From NCBI GenBank assembly GCA_964450725.1, contig CAYVGO010000029.1, positions 1 to 27,137 of the forward strand: a stretch of 27,137 nt of DNA, read 5' to 3'. Below are positions 12,709 to 21,833 of this stretch, one piece after another. A program made the position numbers and the translations under genes. The DNA comes from CAYVGO01 sp964450725. Lineage in GTDB: Bacteria > Bacteroidota > Bacteroidia > Bacteroidales > UBA932. The notes beneath the pieces were generated by a model. The model had not been told where the DNA came from. It did no database searches and worked only from the letters and a program-made list of their open reading frames with translations. The first letter of the stretch is position 1, and each line of letters starts with the position of its first letter.

Positions 12709-15513
12709 TTAAAACTTGACCGTTAACCCTAATGAAAATGTTTGACCATTACGATAACTTCGGGTTATCTGTTCTCGTTCCCGGTTGATATTGTTGACAG
12801 TTGTTGTAGGGAACTGTTTAAAAACAACGGCTTGGTTCAATATATCTTTAATTCCCAATTTTAATTCAATATACTTTCCAAACTTTTTGGCAACTGTAAA
12901 GTCAATGACATTACGCGGCATTTCGTAAGCATCAGGAATATCAAAATTGGTATTACCGTCAATAGAGGTAGTTTTTCCAACGCCGACAATCCGTTTGCCG
13001 ATAATGTTATAGAGTAAACTTGCCGAAAGTCCTAACTTTTGATTTGATGTATAATATAACCCGACATTAAGAATATAGGGAGACTGCCCTTGTAACGGAC
13101 GGTCTTTTTCTTTGATTAATCCTTTGTCTGAAAATTGTACTTTACTGAAAACTAAGGCTCCGTTAAATACTAAAGAGAGTTGGGGCAGATGAATAAAGTC
13201 CAAAGATTTACGAATGTCAATTTCCATACCTGCCGTATAGGCACTCTTGGCATTTTCATAACTGTATCGGTACGAACCTCCCATATCTATAAAGTTCCAC
13301 TCAATAGGATGAATAAAATATTTATAAAAGGCTCCAACGGTAATTATTTCACCGCCGGCAGGGTAAAATTCGTAACGCAAATCAAAATTGTCGATGGTTG
13401 CCATCGTCAATTCCGGATTTCCCTGTACTTCTGCAAATAAATCAAAGTCATAGTAAACAGCAGGAGAAACTTCTCTAAACTCAGGTCTGTTGACTGTTCT
13501 GCCGTAAGATAATCGCAACAGGTGTTTGGCGTTGAAATGATATGCTGCATTGATTGCCGGTAACCATGATATTTTGTTATATTGGTGTGTAGTTTTCAAT
13601 ACTGTAGAAGGACTTGCCGAGCGGTCATAAGAAACAGCCATATTCCACATTTCAACCCGACTGCCAACATCTACAGTCAGTTTGCCGACAGGTAAATTGG
13701 CTGTAACATATCCTGCCGCTACCGTATAATTACCGTCATAAGCATTGGATTTTCGACCGGTTTCATCAATATATACTTTGTCTGCTCCCAGCCATTTTGT
13801 ATTCATCATTTCCTGATAGGGTAAATAAATATATTCGTTACGTTCCTGATAAGGTAACCTGTCATAGCGATAAAGAAATTCACGCGGAGTATAATTGCGG
13901 TTACGGTATTCTCCGTAAAGACCAACTTTTATTGAAGGTTTCCATTTTCCTTCATCAAATTTTTTATGATAATTGGCGGCAGCAGAGACAATATGATCAT
14001 CTAAATTTTGGTAATAACGCATAATTTGGTCGTTGTAGGCAGGAAGGTTGGGTTTTGCTATACCGTCAGAAGGCATGTTGCCGATATTTTTAATAATGCG
14101 TCGGTCGGGTTCGTCTTTAAAAGCGTAAGAATAAGTAGTATTCCAATCTAAGGTATTGGACAGGCTTTTACCGAAAATATGATTTCCTGCAAATTGTCCG
14201 GTGTAGGTTAATCGTGAAGAATAGAGCATTTCTGTTTGATTTTCATAATATTCTCCGCTGACTGTACTTAACCCATATCGCTCTGTCAAACGGTTACGCC
14301 CTATTAAATTGAAAAGATTTCGAAATTCTACCCTGTTTTCATCAGATAATTTCCATATCCAGTTGTTCATTAAATTGACTTTAACATCGTTGCTGTGTTG
14401 CGTGTCATAATAACTTTTTTCTACCGTAGGTATATCCTCTTCTGCATTATAGATTCCATAACGCTTGTTGATAATGTCAATGGTTTTATAGGTATTATTA
14501 TAACCTAATGCTAATATCATTCCCAGTTGCCGATTGATTCGACTGTTCCATAGTAAATTTAATTTTATATCGGGAAAAGGATTGAATGTATTGACTTTCC
14601 AGTCATTATTAAATCCGTTTTTGATAATAGGGTCTAAAAGATTATTGTTGCTTACCACTCCCAAGTTTGATGGAAAAGTTTTTTTAAGCGGACGTTTAGC
14701 GATGTCAAATCCTAACCAGTCTGTAGTGGACCCATTTCCTAATCTTGTTTCAGAAAAATGAGTTTGGGTATTTACTCCGGTCCCTATTCCTATCTGGAAG
14801 GTACTTTTTTCGGGCATTCCTTTGGTAGAAATTTTAATAAACCCGCCGCAGAAATCTCCGGGCAAATCGGCCGAATATGATTTTGTAATCATCATATTCT
14901 CAATATTTCCACTGGGTATGATATCAAAAGAAAACGCACGGCCGTCTGCTTCAGAACTCGGTACACCTCCGTTATTGATCCATACGTTATTGTATCGTTG
15001 TGATAAACCTCGAATAATAATAAATCGGTTTTCAATCAATGATATTCCGGGAATTCTTTTGACTACTTCTGCCGCATCACTGTCGAGTGTCTTGGCTATT
15101 TGTGCCGACGATACACCAACAACTACCGCTTGTGATTGCTTGATACCGGCAATAACACTTGCTTCGTTATTCAATTGTCTTGTTTTGACGACCGTTACGC
15201 TTTCTAAATCTAAAGCGTCTGTTGGTAATAAAATGGTGTAGATTGAATCACTTTGTTGAGCAATAAGTAATTCTTGGGTTTGATACCCGATATAACTGAT
15301 GATTAAACGAACAGGGTATTGACCGGTATAGGTTAATTCAAACTTTCCTTCAATATCTGTAGTTGTCCCTTGGGTAGGTTTATCTTTATAAATTATTGCC
15401 GCTCCGATAATTTCTTCTCCGCTCAGGGTCTCTTTGACAATTCCTTTGATACTTTGCGCCGATAATACTTCAAAAGAAAGGGCTAAAAATAGTGTTGTTA
15501 ACAAGTTCCGCAT
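12709..15513 (-). CDS. TonB-dependent outer-membrane receptor
   Basis: The 934-residue protein has a signal peptide (LLTTLFLALSFEVLSA) and a carboxypeptidase-regulatory-like beta-sandwich at about 22-95 (SIKGIVKETLSGEEIIGAAI, GTTTDIEGKFEL). A short LDLESVTVVKTR connector leads to a plug domain at about 125-235 (EVVKRIPGISLIENRFIIIRGL) and a 22-stranded-type barrel ending in TFSLGLTVKF with the usual C-terminal Phe. Such receptors use TonB energy to import ligands such as iron chelates, vitamins or glycans. The plug lacks the long SusC signature, and no SusD gene is adjacent; instead a beta-helix lipoprotein lies downstream after the 41-bp array. The ligand is not evident. Confidence 0.9.
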   Translation of the reverse strand: MRNLLTTLFLALSFEVLSAQSIKGIVKETLSGEEIIGAAIIYKDKPTQGTTTDIEGKFELTYTGQYPVRLIISYIGYQTQELLIAQQSDSIYTILLPTDALDLESVTVVKTRQLNNEASVIAGIKQSQAVVVGVSSAQIAKTLDSDAAEVVKRIPGISLIENRFIIIRGLSQRYNNVWINNGGVPSSEADGRAFSFDIIPSGNIENMMITKSYSADLPGDFCGGFIKISTKGMPEKSTFQIGIGTGVNTQTHFSETRLGNGSTTDWLGFDIAKRPLKKTFPSNLGVVSNNNLLDPIIKNGFNNDWKVNTFNPFPDIKLNLLWNSRINRQLGMILALGYNNTYKTIDIINKRYGIYNAEEDIPTVEKSYYDTQHSNDVKVNLMNNWIWKLSDENRVEFRNLFNLIGRNRLTERYGLSTVSGEYYENQTEMLYSSRLTYTGQFAGNHIFGKSLSNTLDWNTTYSYAFKDEPDRRIIKNIGNMPSDGIAKPNLPAYNDQIMRYYQNLDDHIVSAAANYHKKFDEGKWKPSIKVGLYGEYRNRNYTPREFLYRYDRLPYQERNEYIYLPYQEMMNTKWLGADKVYIDETGRKSNAYDGNYTVAAGYVTANLPVGKLTVDVGSRVEMWNMAVSYDRSASPSTVLKTTHQYNKISWLPAINAAYHFNAKHLLRLSYGRTVNRPEFREVSPAVYYDFDLFAEVQGNPELTMATIDNFDLRYEFYPAGGEIITVGAFYKYFIHPIEWNFIDMGGSYRYSYENAKSAYTAGMEIDIRKSLDFIHLPQLSLVFNGALVFSKVQFSDKGLIKEKDRPLQGQSPYILNVGLYYTSNQKLGLSASLLYNIIGKRIVGVGKTTSIDGNTNFDIPDAYEMPRNVIDFTVAKKFGKYIELKLGIKDILNQAVVFKQFPTTTVNNINREREQITRSYRNGQTFSLGLTVKF

Positions 15514-15536
15514 TCAGTCAATCCTAAAATTTTCAG

Positions 15537-15544
15537 CAAAGGTA
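15537..15544 (-). promoter_or_regulatory. Possible -7 element before the TonB receptor gene
   Basis: On the minus strand TACCTTTG matches TAnnTTTG, 23 bases before the ATG. No TTTG or TTG is seen at the expected distance upstream, so this is tentative. Confidence 0.35.
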
Positions 15545-15675
15545 TTGACCTAATATTAAGAACCGGTTACATTTTTATGAAGGAATGATGACGTTTTGAG
15601 AATGAGTGTTGAATCGAGGAGGGTGGTGTAAGTTGGTTGATTACAAAGTTTCAAAAGACGAACTTTAAGAAATAA

Positions 15676-16605
15676 CTATAATTTATTATCGCACCGACAG
15701 GTTGATTTTAATTTCAGATAGATAGTTCCTTTGATTCCTATCATCATTGAATTTGCGTAGTTTTTGGAATTTAGTGTACTCTGTAATGCACTGTTGAAAT
15801 GTATATCTAAGGGATTTTCCTGACTATATACGAATAAATCCTTACCGTATGATTTTTTTTTTATCAGATTTAGAATCCCGTAATCACAGAATATACCGAT
15901 TCTTAAGGCTGTTTTATTGTCAGGAGCAATAAAGTTATATCCGATTTCGGCAGTAATTATTCCGTTAATCGTAGATAAATCGGCAGGAGTTGTTTGCTTT
16001 ATGTTGACATCCGTGAGATAATGATTGGGCATCTTTTCAAATGGGTCAATGAACTTTTCGTAGATTCCTTTTGTGGTCATTGGACGAACCGTTGTGTGAT
16101 AAAAAGAATTGAAAATGAATGAAATCTTAATTCCCAAATTTGCGTAAAAGCCTTGTTGCGCAAATATCTTTTGTACAAAAAATCCCGGAATATATTGAAC
16201 GTTAGAGATGTATCCAAAGGTGATAGGGATATTAATACTGTTGGAGAATTGATACTCTTTGTAATTCTTGAAATAATATTGCATCGTAAATTCATCTCCT
16301 TGTGTGTCTATCATTGCTCGTTCTGTAGCAAAGGGCTTAATTTTGAGTGAAGAATTTAAAGATGAATACTCTGCTCCGCAACTGAAATTCCAGTTTTGAG
16401 CGAATGTCAATTCGTATGCCGCGCCTATATTGATTCCGATAAACCCTAAATTTGAAGAATTTTTTGTTGAATTGATAAACGTTGAATATCCGGGAGCAAT
16501 CCATGCTGTAGCACCGTGAATTGGATATGATATGATTTGTCCTGTGATGTTATTTATACAGAATATGATTAATAACAAAACCACAGAGTAATTCCGAGTG
16601 ATCAT
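15676..16605 (-). CDS. Outer-membrane beta-barrel coupled to a T9SS cargo
   Basis: The 309-residue product has a signal peptide (YSVVLLLIIFCINNITG) and a strand-rich mature part with Tyr/Gly/Phe patterns (LGFIGINIGAAYELTFAQNW, YANLGIKISFIFNSFYHTT, ALRIGIFCDYGILNLI) typical of a PorT/OMP_b-brl-type barrel. The start ATG shares 4 bases with the TGA of the preceding 1168-residue T9SS substrate (ATGA at 16602-16605), implying translational coupling. In other Bacteroidota some T9SS adhesins need a dedicated co-encoded outer-membrane partner (SprF with SprB), but this protein does not show the N-terminal pattern I know for PorP/SprF. I infer a partner role without assigning that family. Confidence 0.72.
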   Translation of the reverse strand: MITRNYSVVLLLIIFCINNITGQIISYPIHGATAWIAPGYSTFINSTKNSSNLGFIGINIGAAYELTFAQNWNFSCGAEYSSLNSSLKIKPFATERAMIDTQGDEFTMQYYFKNYKEYQFSNSINIPITFGYISNVQYIPGFFVQKIFAQQGFYANLGIKISFIFNSFYHTTVRPMTTKGIYEKFIDPFEKMPNHYLTDVNIKQTTPADLSTINGIITAEIGYNFIAPDNKTALRIGIFCDYGILNLIKKKSYGKDLFVYSQENPLDIHFNSALQSTLNSKNYANSMMIGIKGTIYLKLKSTCRCDNKL

Positions 16606-19600
16606 TGAACAATGATTTTTACGACTTTTTTCTTCTGTTGGTCTGTAGTGATTTCAAGAAAATAATGACCCGGCGTTTTAGGTAAAACTAAATTACTCAT
16701 GCTTGGGAGTAAAGTCTGTTGACTTACACATACTCCTAAACTATTCCAAATCATGACAGAGCATGGATTTTCAGAAATTACCGATACTGTTCTCCCTCTT
16801 GTGCCAATGGTTGGATAAACTAAAATGTCTTCTGTTGGTTGTGGCTTGATTGGACAGGTCGATATGGATACCTGATCTCGTTTTCTTGTAAGCAATACAC
16901 TGTAAGATGCGGTATAATCAAGATTGGGAAGAAGATAGATATATGATTGAGTAGCACCTTCTATGGGTTCGTTGTTTTTATACCACTGATATTTTGAGAA
17001 AGTATATCCGCCATTATACTTATCATTGAAGAGAGTAATGACATCATTCCACTTTTGTGTGGTTATCCATGAAGGATAATGAATGGCTATAGATAAAGGT
17101 ACAGGCTTGGAGTAACAATATTCATCTTTAACATTAAGGGTTGCCTTGTAATAGTTGGGCTCTATGTATTTTGTGTTGTCTTCGGTGTCATTGTCTTGTG
17201 GTATTTTTACTATTATAGGAGATGCCGGTAATGGTTTTTCTATAATGTCTTCAAAGTTTTTTGATTTGGCAAAGTTGTCAAAAAGAATGGAATAAATCAT
17301 AGGATTTCCTTTTGATTGTGTATAATTTACTTCTACGGTTTTATTGTCTGCGCATGCTGTAATCGCAGATTGTGATATAATATCCGGTAACGCTCTGATG
17401 GTTAAGTCTAAAACCACTAAACTGTCGCAACCAGCGGCTGATTTTAACATTTCTGTAAATTGATGTTTCCCGGAAGATAGTTCTGCCGTCGAAAGTTCTT
17501 TAAACTTATTGCCATTATAATTATTTCCTACACAAATACTATCAACTACTGTCGTGGTAGTTGATGAAGGGAGAATCGCAATCTCTACGCTTCCGTTCAA
17601 TTCACAGTTTAATCCTTGAATGTCCACTTTATATTCTCCGGCCATAGCAAAAGTTGCAGGATTAATCGTTACCACTCTTTTTCTCGCCGTAAAGTCATTC
17701 GGTCCTGTCCAATGGTATGTTACCAAAGATTCTGTACCTATGGGCATTCCTTGTAATTCAATCACTTTTCCTTCACATACATTTTTTTCTTTTGCTATTG
17801 CCGCATCAGACATATTGGCACCAATCGACATAATTTCAATATTTTGGATAAAACTTGTTCTGCAATCATCTTCAATTTTTACAGATATCATCTTTCCTTT
17901 TTCTGAAAGACAATTAAAAGTCGCCGATGCACCGCTTTTTCTGTCAACAACACTTCCTTCTCCGTCTTTTTCGGAGTAGAGTGTATGGTTATAGGGTGCT
18001 ACACCGGTTTCAGGGTCAACTCTAACTTCTATCATTGCATTTGTACTATTTTTATCTACGCAGATATAGCCAATAAAATCTTTTAATCGCAAATTGTTAA
18101 TATTTACAGTAATGGTTTTATTTCCGTGTTCGCAAGGAACCGGAGGGCTTAGTTCAGGTACTCCGTATGCCAAATAACACATTGTAATTTTATAAACACC
18201 ATTACGATTAAACACCATTCTTTTTCCGGCCGCTCCATCGTCATATATACTATAACCTCCGGCTTGACCATCTTGCGGTGTTATTCTAAATTCTGTAACA
18301 TCTTTTGTAGCACCTGTTCCGTTGTGAGTTTGTGTGATTTTTCCTTTTGCCTGATATTCAACTCCCGAACATGTATTCTTACTATGAATTAATGAAAATG
18401 GTTCATCAATGGTGTAAGTATGAAAATAGGTGTTCATAGTATAAGTCATGACGGTGTTTTTACAACCGATGGTAGTTTCCCATTCATAATTGCCCGACAT
18501 AAGTTGATCATCATGCAGACGTACAATTCCCTTATTTAAATGGATCGTATGTGTTCCCGTATGGTCTTGTACGGCAGTCCATACATTTTTTGATTTATCG
18601 TAGGTGGCCGTAAAGTTATAGTAGTTTGGAATGCTGTTGAACGTAGGACTTTGGATAAGTTTAATCTGTGTTCCATCAGGAATAACTTCTGCTTGTTGAT
18701 AATACATGGTCAATTGATTTCTCCCGCAAAGAGTATCTGAGTAACTCCAACTCCAATAAGCAACAATTAAGTCTGGCGTATATACAGCATCAATAATTTC
18801 ACAATTATTTTTGTCTGTTATTTTTAGAGAAACATCTTCACCCATCAACGGAAGTGCCGGAGAGATTCTTTTGAAAATAGACCAGTAATTGTCAATGGAA
18901 TAAATTCCTTTATTGATGGTAGTGTCCCATATTGTTGATACTGGAGTTGTTAAACTTTGGGCTGTGAGATTAATAGGAAAGGTAAAATATCCGGAACTGT
19001 AAGCATGAACAAAAGTATCTTGCTCACACCCCGTAATGGGATCATATTTGATGGAATAATAAAAATTGTGTGTAGGTTTTGGAACGGTTATTTTTTTTGT
19101 ACATGTTTCCGCAGTACAGCCTTTCACTCTGATGTGAAAAGTATAATCCTTCTTCCAAATATCACAATAACCGACAGCTGATTTTACCGTGTCATACACT
19201 ATACCATCTGCAGGAATGTCTTTCCAACTGCTCATACTTCCACCGTCATAAATATAAGCATATTCCCACCATACAGCAATTTCGTTGGCATGCTCGTTCC
19301 AATATTTATAATTTTCGGCTTCATAACCTTTGTATGGATACGTATTATAATCATATAACAAGTTAAATCTGATTACGTTATCCGGATTCTTAGGAGCAGA
19401 AGGCAATATGAATAAGTTTTTATCACAGTCAAAATCTACATTTACTTGCTTGACCGTTTCTTCCATTTGAGGCAATGTGTGATTACAACCGTCTTTAACA
19501 ATAAATTTGTAAGTTCCGGCGGCAAGATCCTCAAATGTGTAATAATCCTTATAATCTGGTTCGGCGCTGTTTAATCCTTCATTTTGGGGAGCATCAAAAG

Positions 19601-20108
19601 TGTAAGTCTCATTTCTTGTTCCGCTCATAACAACGGTATATGGAAAATTTCCGCCTTGAATAAGCAGTTGAATTTTTCCTGTTTCTTGACATGAAAAAGT
19701 AGGACGCGTGCCGATAATAGACCTACTATTACTCAAAACTACCCTTGCACTCATTGTGATATAATCACTTTCTACAATGGCAGTGGTTGTTCTGGTCAAA
19801 AAATTACCATCTAAGATGGCTGTTAGCGTGATGGTGTAAATTCCCTTAGGAAGATTTTGAAAGCTTGCCTCTTCTGTTGGTAATGCCTCTGAACTTCTCG
19901 GGCTTGTGAGGTTGGAACCACTTAGGGAGTAAGTTACTAATCCCGATAATTGGGAGACTTCATTACCCGATAATGTGATACTTAGCGATCCGTCGGCATA
20001 ACATTCCGAAGGAATACTTTTGACATTAATAGTAATATCTGCAAAAGTATTACCTGATAAAATCGTAAGTAATAAAAGAGATAAAAAGATTCTTGTATTC
20101 ACATTCAT
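16602..20108 (-). CDS. Large T9SS-secreted surface protein with SprB-like and Ig-like repeats
   Basis: The 1168-residue protein has a signal peptide (IFLSLLLLTILSGNTFA). The N-terminal part contains SprB-like segments (CYADGSLSITLSG, LPKGIYTITLT, LAAGTYKFIVKDGC) that recur through the chain with Cys pairs. Around 790-860 lies an Ig/PKD-like unit (YHWTGPNDF, AGEYKVDIQG), then a CDSLVVLDLTI repeat unit of the type common in Bacteroidota adhesins. The last 75 or so residues form a type A T9SS sorting domain: ILVYPTIG, VMIWNSLGVCVSQQ, GHYFLEITTDQQKKKVVKIIV. It is therefore expected to cross the outer membrane by T9SS and to be anchored or released after removal of that domain. No enzymatic motif is seen, and adhesion is the most likely role. 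Confidence 0.85.
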   Translation of the reverse strand: MNVNTRIFLSLLLLTILSGNTFADITINVKSIPSECYADGSLSITLSGNEVSQLSGLVTYSLSGSNLTSPRSSEALPTEEASFQNLPKGIYTITLTAILDGNFLTRTTTAIVESDYITMSARVVLSNSRSIIGTRPTFSCQETGKIQLLIQGGNFPYTVVMSGTRNETYTFDAPQNEGLNSAEPDYKDYYTFEDLAAGTYKFIVKDGCNHTLPQMEETVKQVNVDFDCDKNLFILPSAPKNPDNVIRFNLLYDYNTYPYKGYEAENYKYWNEHANEIAVWWEYAYIYDGGSMSSWKDIPADGIVYDTVKSAVGYCDIWKKDYTFHIRVKGCTAETCTKKITVPKPTHNFYYSIKYDPITGCEQDTFVHAYSSGYFTFPINLTAQSLTTPVSTIWDTTINKGIYSIDNYWSIFKRISPALPLMGEDVSLKITDKNNCEIIDAVYTPDLIVAYWSWSYSDTLCGRNQLTMYYQQAEVIPDGTQIKLIQSPTFNSIPNYYNFTATYDKSKNVWTAVQDHTGTHTIHLNKGIVRLHDDQLMSGNYEWETTIGCKNTVMTYTMNTYFHTYTIDEPFSLIHSKNTCSGVEYQAKGKITQTHNGTGATKDVTEFRITPQDGQAGGYSIYDDGAAGKRMVFNRNGVYKITMCYLAYGVPELSPPVPCEHGNKTITVNINNLRLKDFIGYICVDKNSTNAMIEVRVDPETGVAPYNHTLYSEKDGEGSVVDRKSGASATFNCLSEKGKMISVKIEDDCRTSFIQNIEIMSIGANMSDAAIAKEKNVCEGKVIELQGMPIGTESLVTYHWTGPNDFTARKRVVTINPATFAMAGEYKVDIQGLNCELNGSVEIAILPSSTTTTVVDSICVGNNYNGNKFKELSTAELSSGKHQFTEMLKSAAGCDSLVVLDLTIRALPDIISQSAITACADNKTVEVNYTQSKGNPMIYSILFDNFAKSKNFEDIIEKPLPASPIIVKIPQDNDTEDNTKYIEPNYYKATLNVKDEYCYSKPVPLSIAIHYPSWITTQKWNDVITLFNDKYNGGYTFSKYQWYKNNEPIEGATQSYIYLLPNLDYTASYSVLLTRKRDQVSISTCPIKPQPTEDILVYPTIGTRGRTVSVISENPCSVMIWNSLGVCVSQQTLLPSMSNLVLPKTPGHYFLEITTDQQKKKVVKIIVQ

Positions 20109-20132
20109 AAAATAACATTAACCTTATATGTG

Positions 20133-20140
20133 CAAAGTTA
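20133..20140 (-). promoter_or_regulatory. Possible -7 element before the T9SS cargo gene
   Basis: The minus strand reads TAACTTTG, 24 bases before the ATG at 20108. At the expected -33 distance only a T-run is present, so the element is weakly supported; readthrough from the permease gene 59 bases upstream is the alternative. Confidence 0.4.
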
Positions 20141-20167
20141 GTGTTATTTTTGATTAAAAAAAACTTC

Positions 20168-21265
20168 TTACTTTATTTTATCGGTTAATTTCTGGACTAA
20201 TCTATATTGATGGAAAAATTCTTTGGCAAGTACTCTTAAAACGGTATATGATGGTATTGCTACTAACATCGCCACAATTCCTCCGATACTTCCTGCCGCA
20301 AAAATGACTAAAAATATTTCTAACGGATGTGCTTGCACGCTGTTGGAGTATATAAAAGGTTGTAAAACTCCCATGTCAATTATTTGAGTAATAATAAATA
20401 CCAGCAAAATAAGTAACAGAGTATTGACAATGGCGGCATGAGATAAGATGGCTGTTAACCCAACAGCTATTGCGGTTGCCATTCCTAACAATGGCCCAAC
20501 ATAAGGAATAATGTTTAACACTCCGGTGATAACACCCATAACAATAGCCGTTTGCCATGAAATGTTGGCTATAAAAATTAATCCTAAGGTATTAAGACCA
20601 AAAACCGTTGAAATATCGAGACAGATACCTATAAAATAACGAACCAATAGGTGGTAAATTGATTGTAATGCCCGTGTGATATTGCTTTCTAACCGTTCAG
20701 GGAAAAGAAATATAATAATCTTAAAAAAAAGACCTTCTTCTTTTAAAAAGAAAAAAGTGAGAAATGTAGTGGCAAAAAGTCCAATGAGTAAATCTTTGAT
20801 TAAAAGTGTCAGAGAACCAAATATGTCAGTAATGATGTCGATGGAAATAAGTTCTTGAATGTGATTTTGAATGTGATTTTTTAGAGAGAAGTTTTGTTGG
20901 TTTGGAATATATTGTTGTATCAGATGTTCTATTGATGCAATAGGTTTTGAAACTGTTTCTAAAAAATGGTTGATGTCCACATTATATAATAGTCGTACTT
21001 GTTCAACAATAATTGGTATGATAATGACAAATATAAACGTAAAGGTTGAATAGAGTATTAACAGCGTGATAATTGCAGAAAGTGTATGTGGAATATGGAA
21101 CTTTTTGTAACGGATTCTTTTTAAAAAACTCATTATGGGATATGCCAATAGTGATAAAATTCCGGCAATGAAAAAATAGATGACAATGGTTCTGAAAAAC
21201 CAAACAAGAAGACAAATCGCAAGAGTAGCAAGGCCGATAATGATGTAACGAGTAAGTTTTTTCAT
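20168..21265 (-). CDS. AI-2E family (PerM-like) membrane permease
   Basis: The 365-residue protein has two N-terminal hydrophobic helices (YIIIGLATLAICLLVWFF and IVIYFFIAGILSLLAYPIM), a third near residue 60-80, a long extracytoplasmic segment, and a C-terminal bundle with the family signature VMGVITGVLNIIPYVGPLLG. IIDMGVLQPFIYSNSVQAHPLEIFLVIFAAGSIGG follows, so about eight membrane helices in all. Members were named after an autoinducer-2 exporter, but many have other roles such as Na+(Li+)/H+ exchange, so the substrate is open. It is located in the inner membrane. It has its own promoter at 21383-21414 and may share a transcript with the T9SS cargo gene downstream. Confidence 0.9.
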   Translation of the reverse strand: MKKLTRYIIIGLATLAICLLVWFFRTIVIYFFIAGILSLLAYPIMSFLKRIRYKKFHIPHTLSAIITLLILYSTFTFIFVIIIPIIVEQVRLLYNVDINHFLETVSKPIASIEHLIQQYIPNQQNFSLKNHIQNHIQELISIDIITDIFGSLTLLIKDLLIGLFATTFLTFFFLKEEGLFFKIIIFLFPERLESNITRALQSIYHLLVRYFIGICLDISTVFGLNTLGLIFIANISWQTAIVMGVITGVLNIIPYVGPLLGMATAIAVGLTAILSHAAIVNTLLLILLVFIITQIIDMGVLQPFIYSNSVQAHPLEIFLVIFAAGSIGGIVAMLVAIPSYTVLRVLAKEFFHQYRLVQKLTDKIK

Positions 21266-21382
21266 GGAAAATAAATTGTTAAATCAATGTTATATGATTT
21301 TCAACATGATTAGTGTTTTTTCAATTTTCTCAAATTTATTGAGAAAAATAGTCAACATGTTTTCTTCATGCCAATAATTTTA

Positions 21383-21414
21383 CAAATGTAGAGTTTTATT
21401 TCCTTACGGTCAAA
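21383..21414 (-). promoter_or_regulatory. Bacteroidota-type promoter of the permease gene
   Basis: On the minus strand TTTG (21411-21414) and TACATTTG (21383-21390) are 20 bases apart, the optimal spacing. The leader to the ATG at 21265 would be about 110 bases. Confidence 0.7.
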
Positions 21415-21616
21415 ATCAATATTTATTTAATTTGAAGGAAGAAATAAGGGTGTATTTTTGGTTTAGGACACTATTTCCTATAGACAAATAGATGTAGTTA
21501 ATCACCAAATTTATGGGTAAAAATAAAAACAGGAGAAAAACCTATACAATTCTCGAAAGCAAAAGATAACTGAAATCGAAGATATATAACTCAAATTAGC
21601 CATAATAGAATTAATG

Positions 21617-21642
21617 AACGTTTACGTATACATACAAACGTT
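21617..21642. promoter_or_regulatory. Inverted repeat upstream of the SusC promoter, possible operator
   Basis: Perfect 7-base arms AACGTTT and AAACGTT lie 12 bases apart, about 37 bases upstream of the -33 element. A further AAACGTT occurs at 21675-21681, overlapping the -33 region. This is compatible with a dimeric regulator site but could be chance in AT-rich DNA. Confidence 0.35.
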
Positions 21643-21678
21643 AATGCTAAATAAATTAACATTTTTTTTTTTTGAAAC

Positions 21679-21709
21679 GTTGCTATTTGCGTAAATGTTA
21701 TTACCTTTG
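21679..21709 (+). promoter_or_regulatory. Promoter of the SusC/SusD operon
   Basis: GTTG (21679-21682) and TACCTTTG (21702-21709), with a 19-base spacer, fit the Bacteroidota consensus with one mismatch in the -33 box. A 12-T run lies just upstream. The leader to the preferred ATG at 21879 is roughly 165 bases, long enough to hold a regulatory leader. Confidence 0.6.
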
Positions 21710-21833
21710 ATTCGTATTTCTTTAAAATTGTTGTTTTACTATTTTTCTTGCTCATTGGGTTTGGTGTTATTTTCTTAATCAAAATTTCATTCCTTAATTC
21801 CAACCTAATTCACTTTCAATACACACAGAAATT

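Larger units (their letters stand above)
21266..21833. other. Divergent intergenic region with promoters and no credible gene
   Basis: This 568-base AT-rich region separates the minus-strand permease from the plus-strand SusC gene. It carries one promoter for each direction (21383-21414 minus, 21679-21709 plus), an inverted repeat at 21617-21642 and a run of 12 T at 21662-21673. The longest frame, 70 residues on the minus strand at 21591-21803, is Lys/Ile-rich, overlaps the SusC promoter and resembles nothing I know. No RNA gene is recognised. Confidence 0.6.

Noticed and set aside
15676..16605. PorP/SprF assignment for the barrel after the T9SS cargo
   Set aside because: The N-terminal pattern after the signal peptide does not match the one I know for PorP/SprF, so only a generic barrel call is made.
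20376..20558. Short frames inside the permease, SusC and other long genes
   Set aside because: They overlap long genes with clear family matches and show no independent protein features.
21591..21803. 70-residue minus-strand frame upstream of SusC
   Set aside because: It is Lys/Ile-rich and of low complexity, overlaps the SusC promoter and inverted repeat, and matches no family I know. It cannot be excluded as a decayed gene, but is not supportable.
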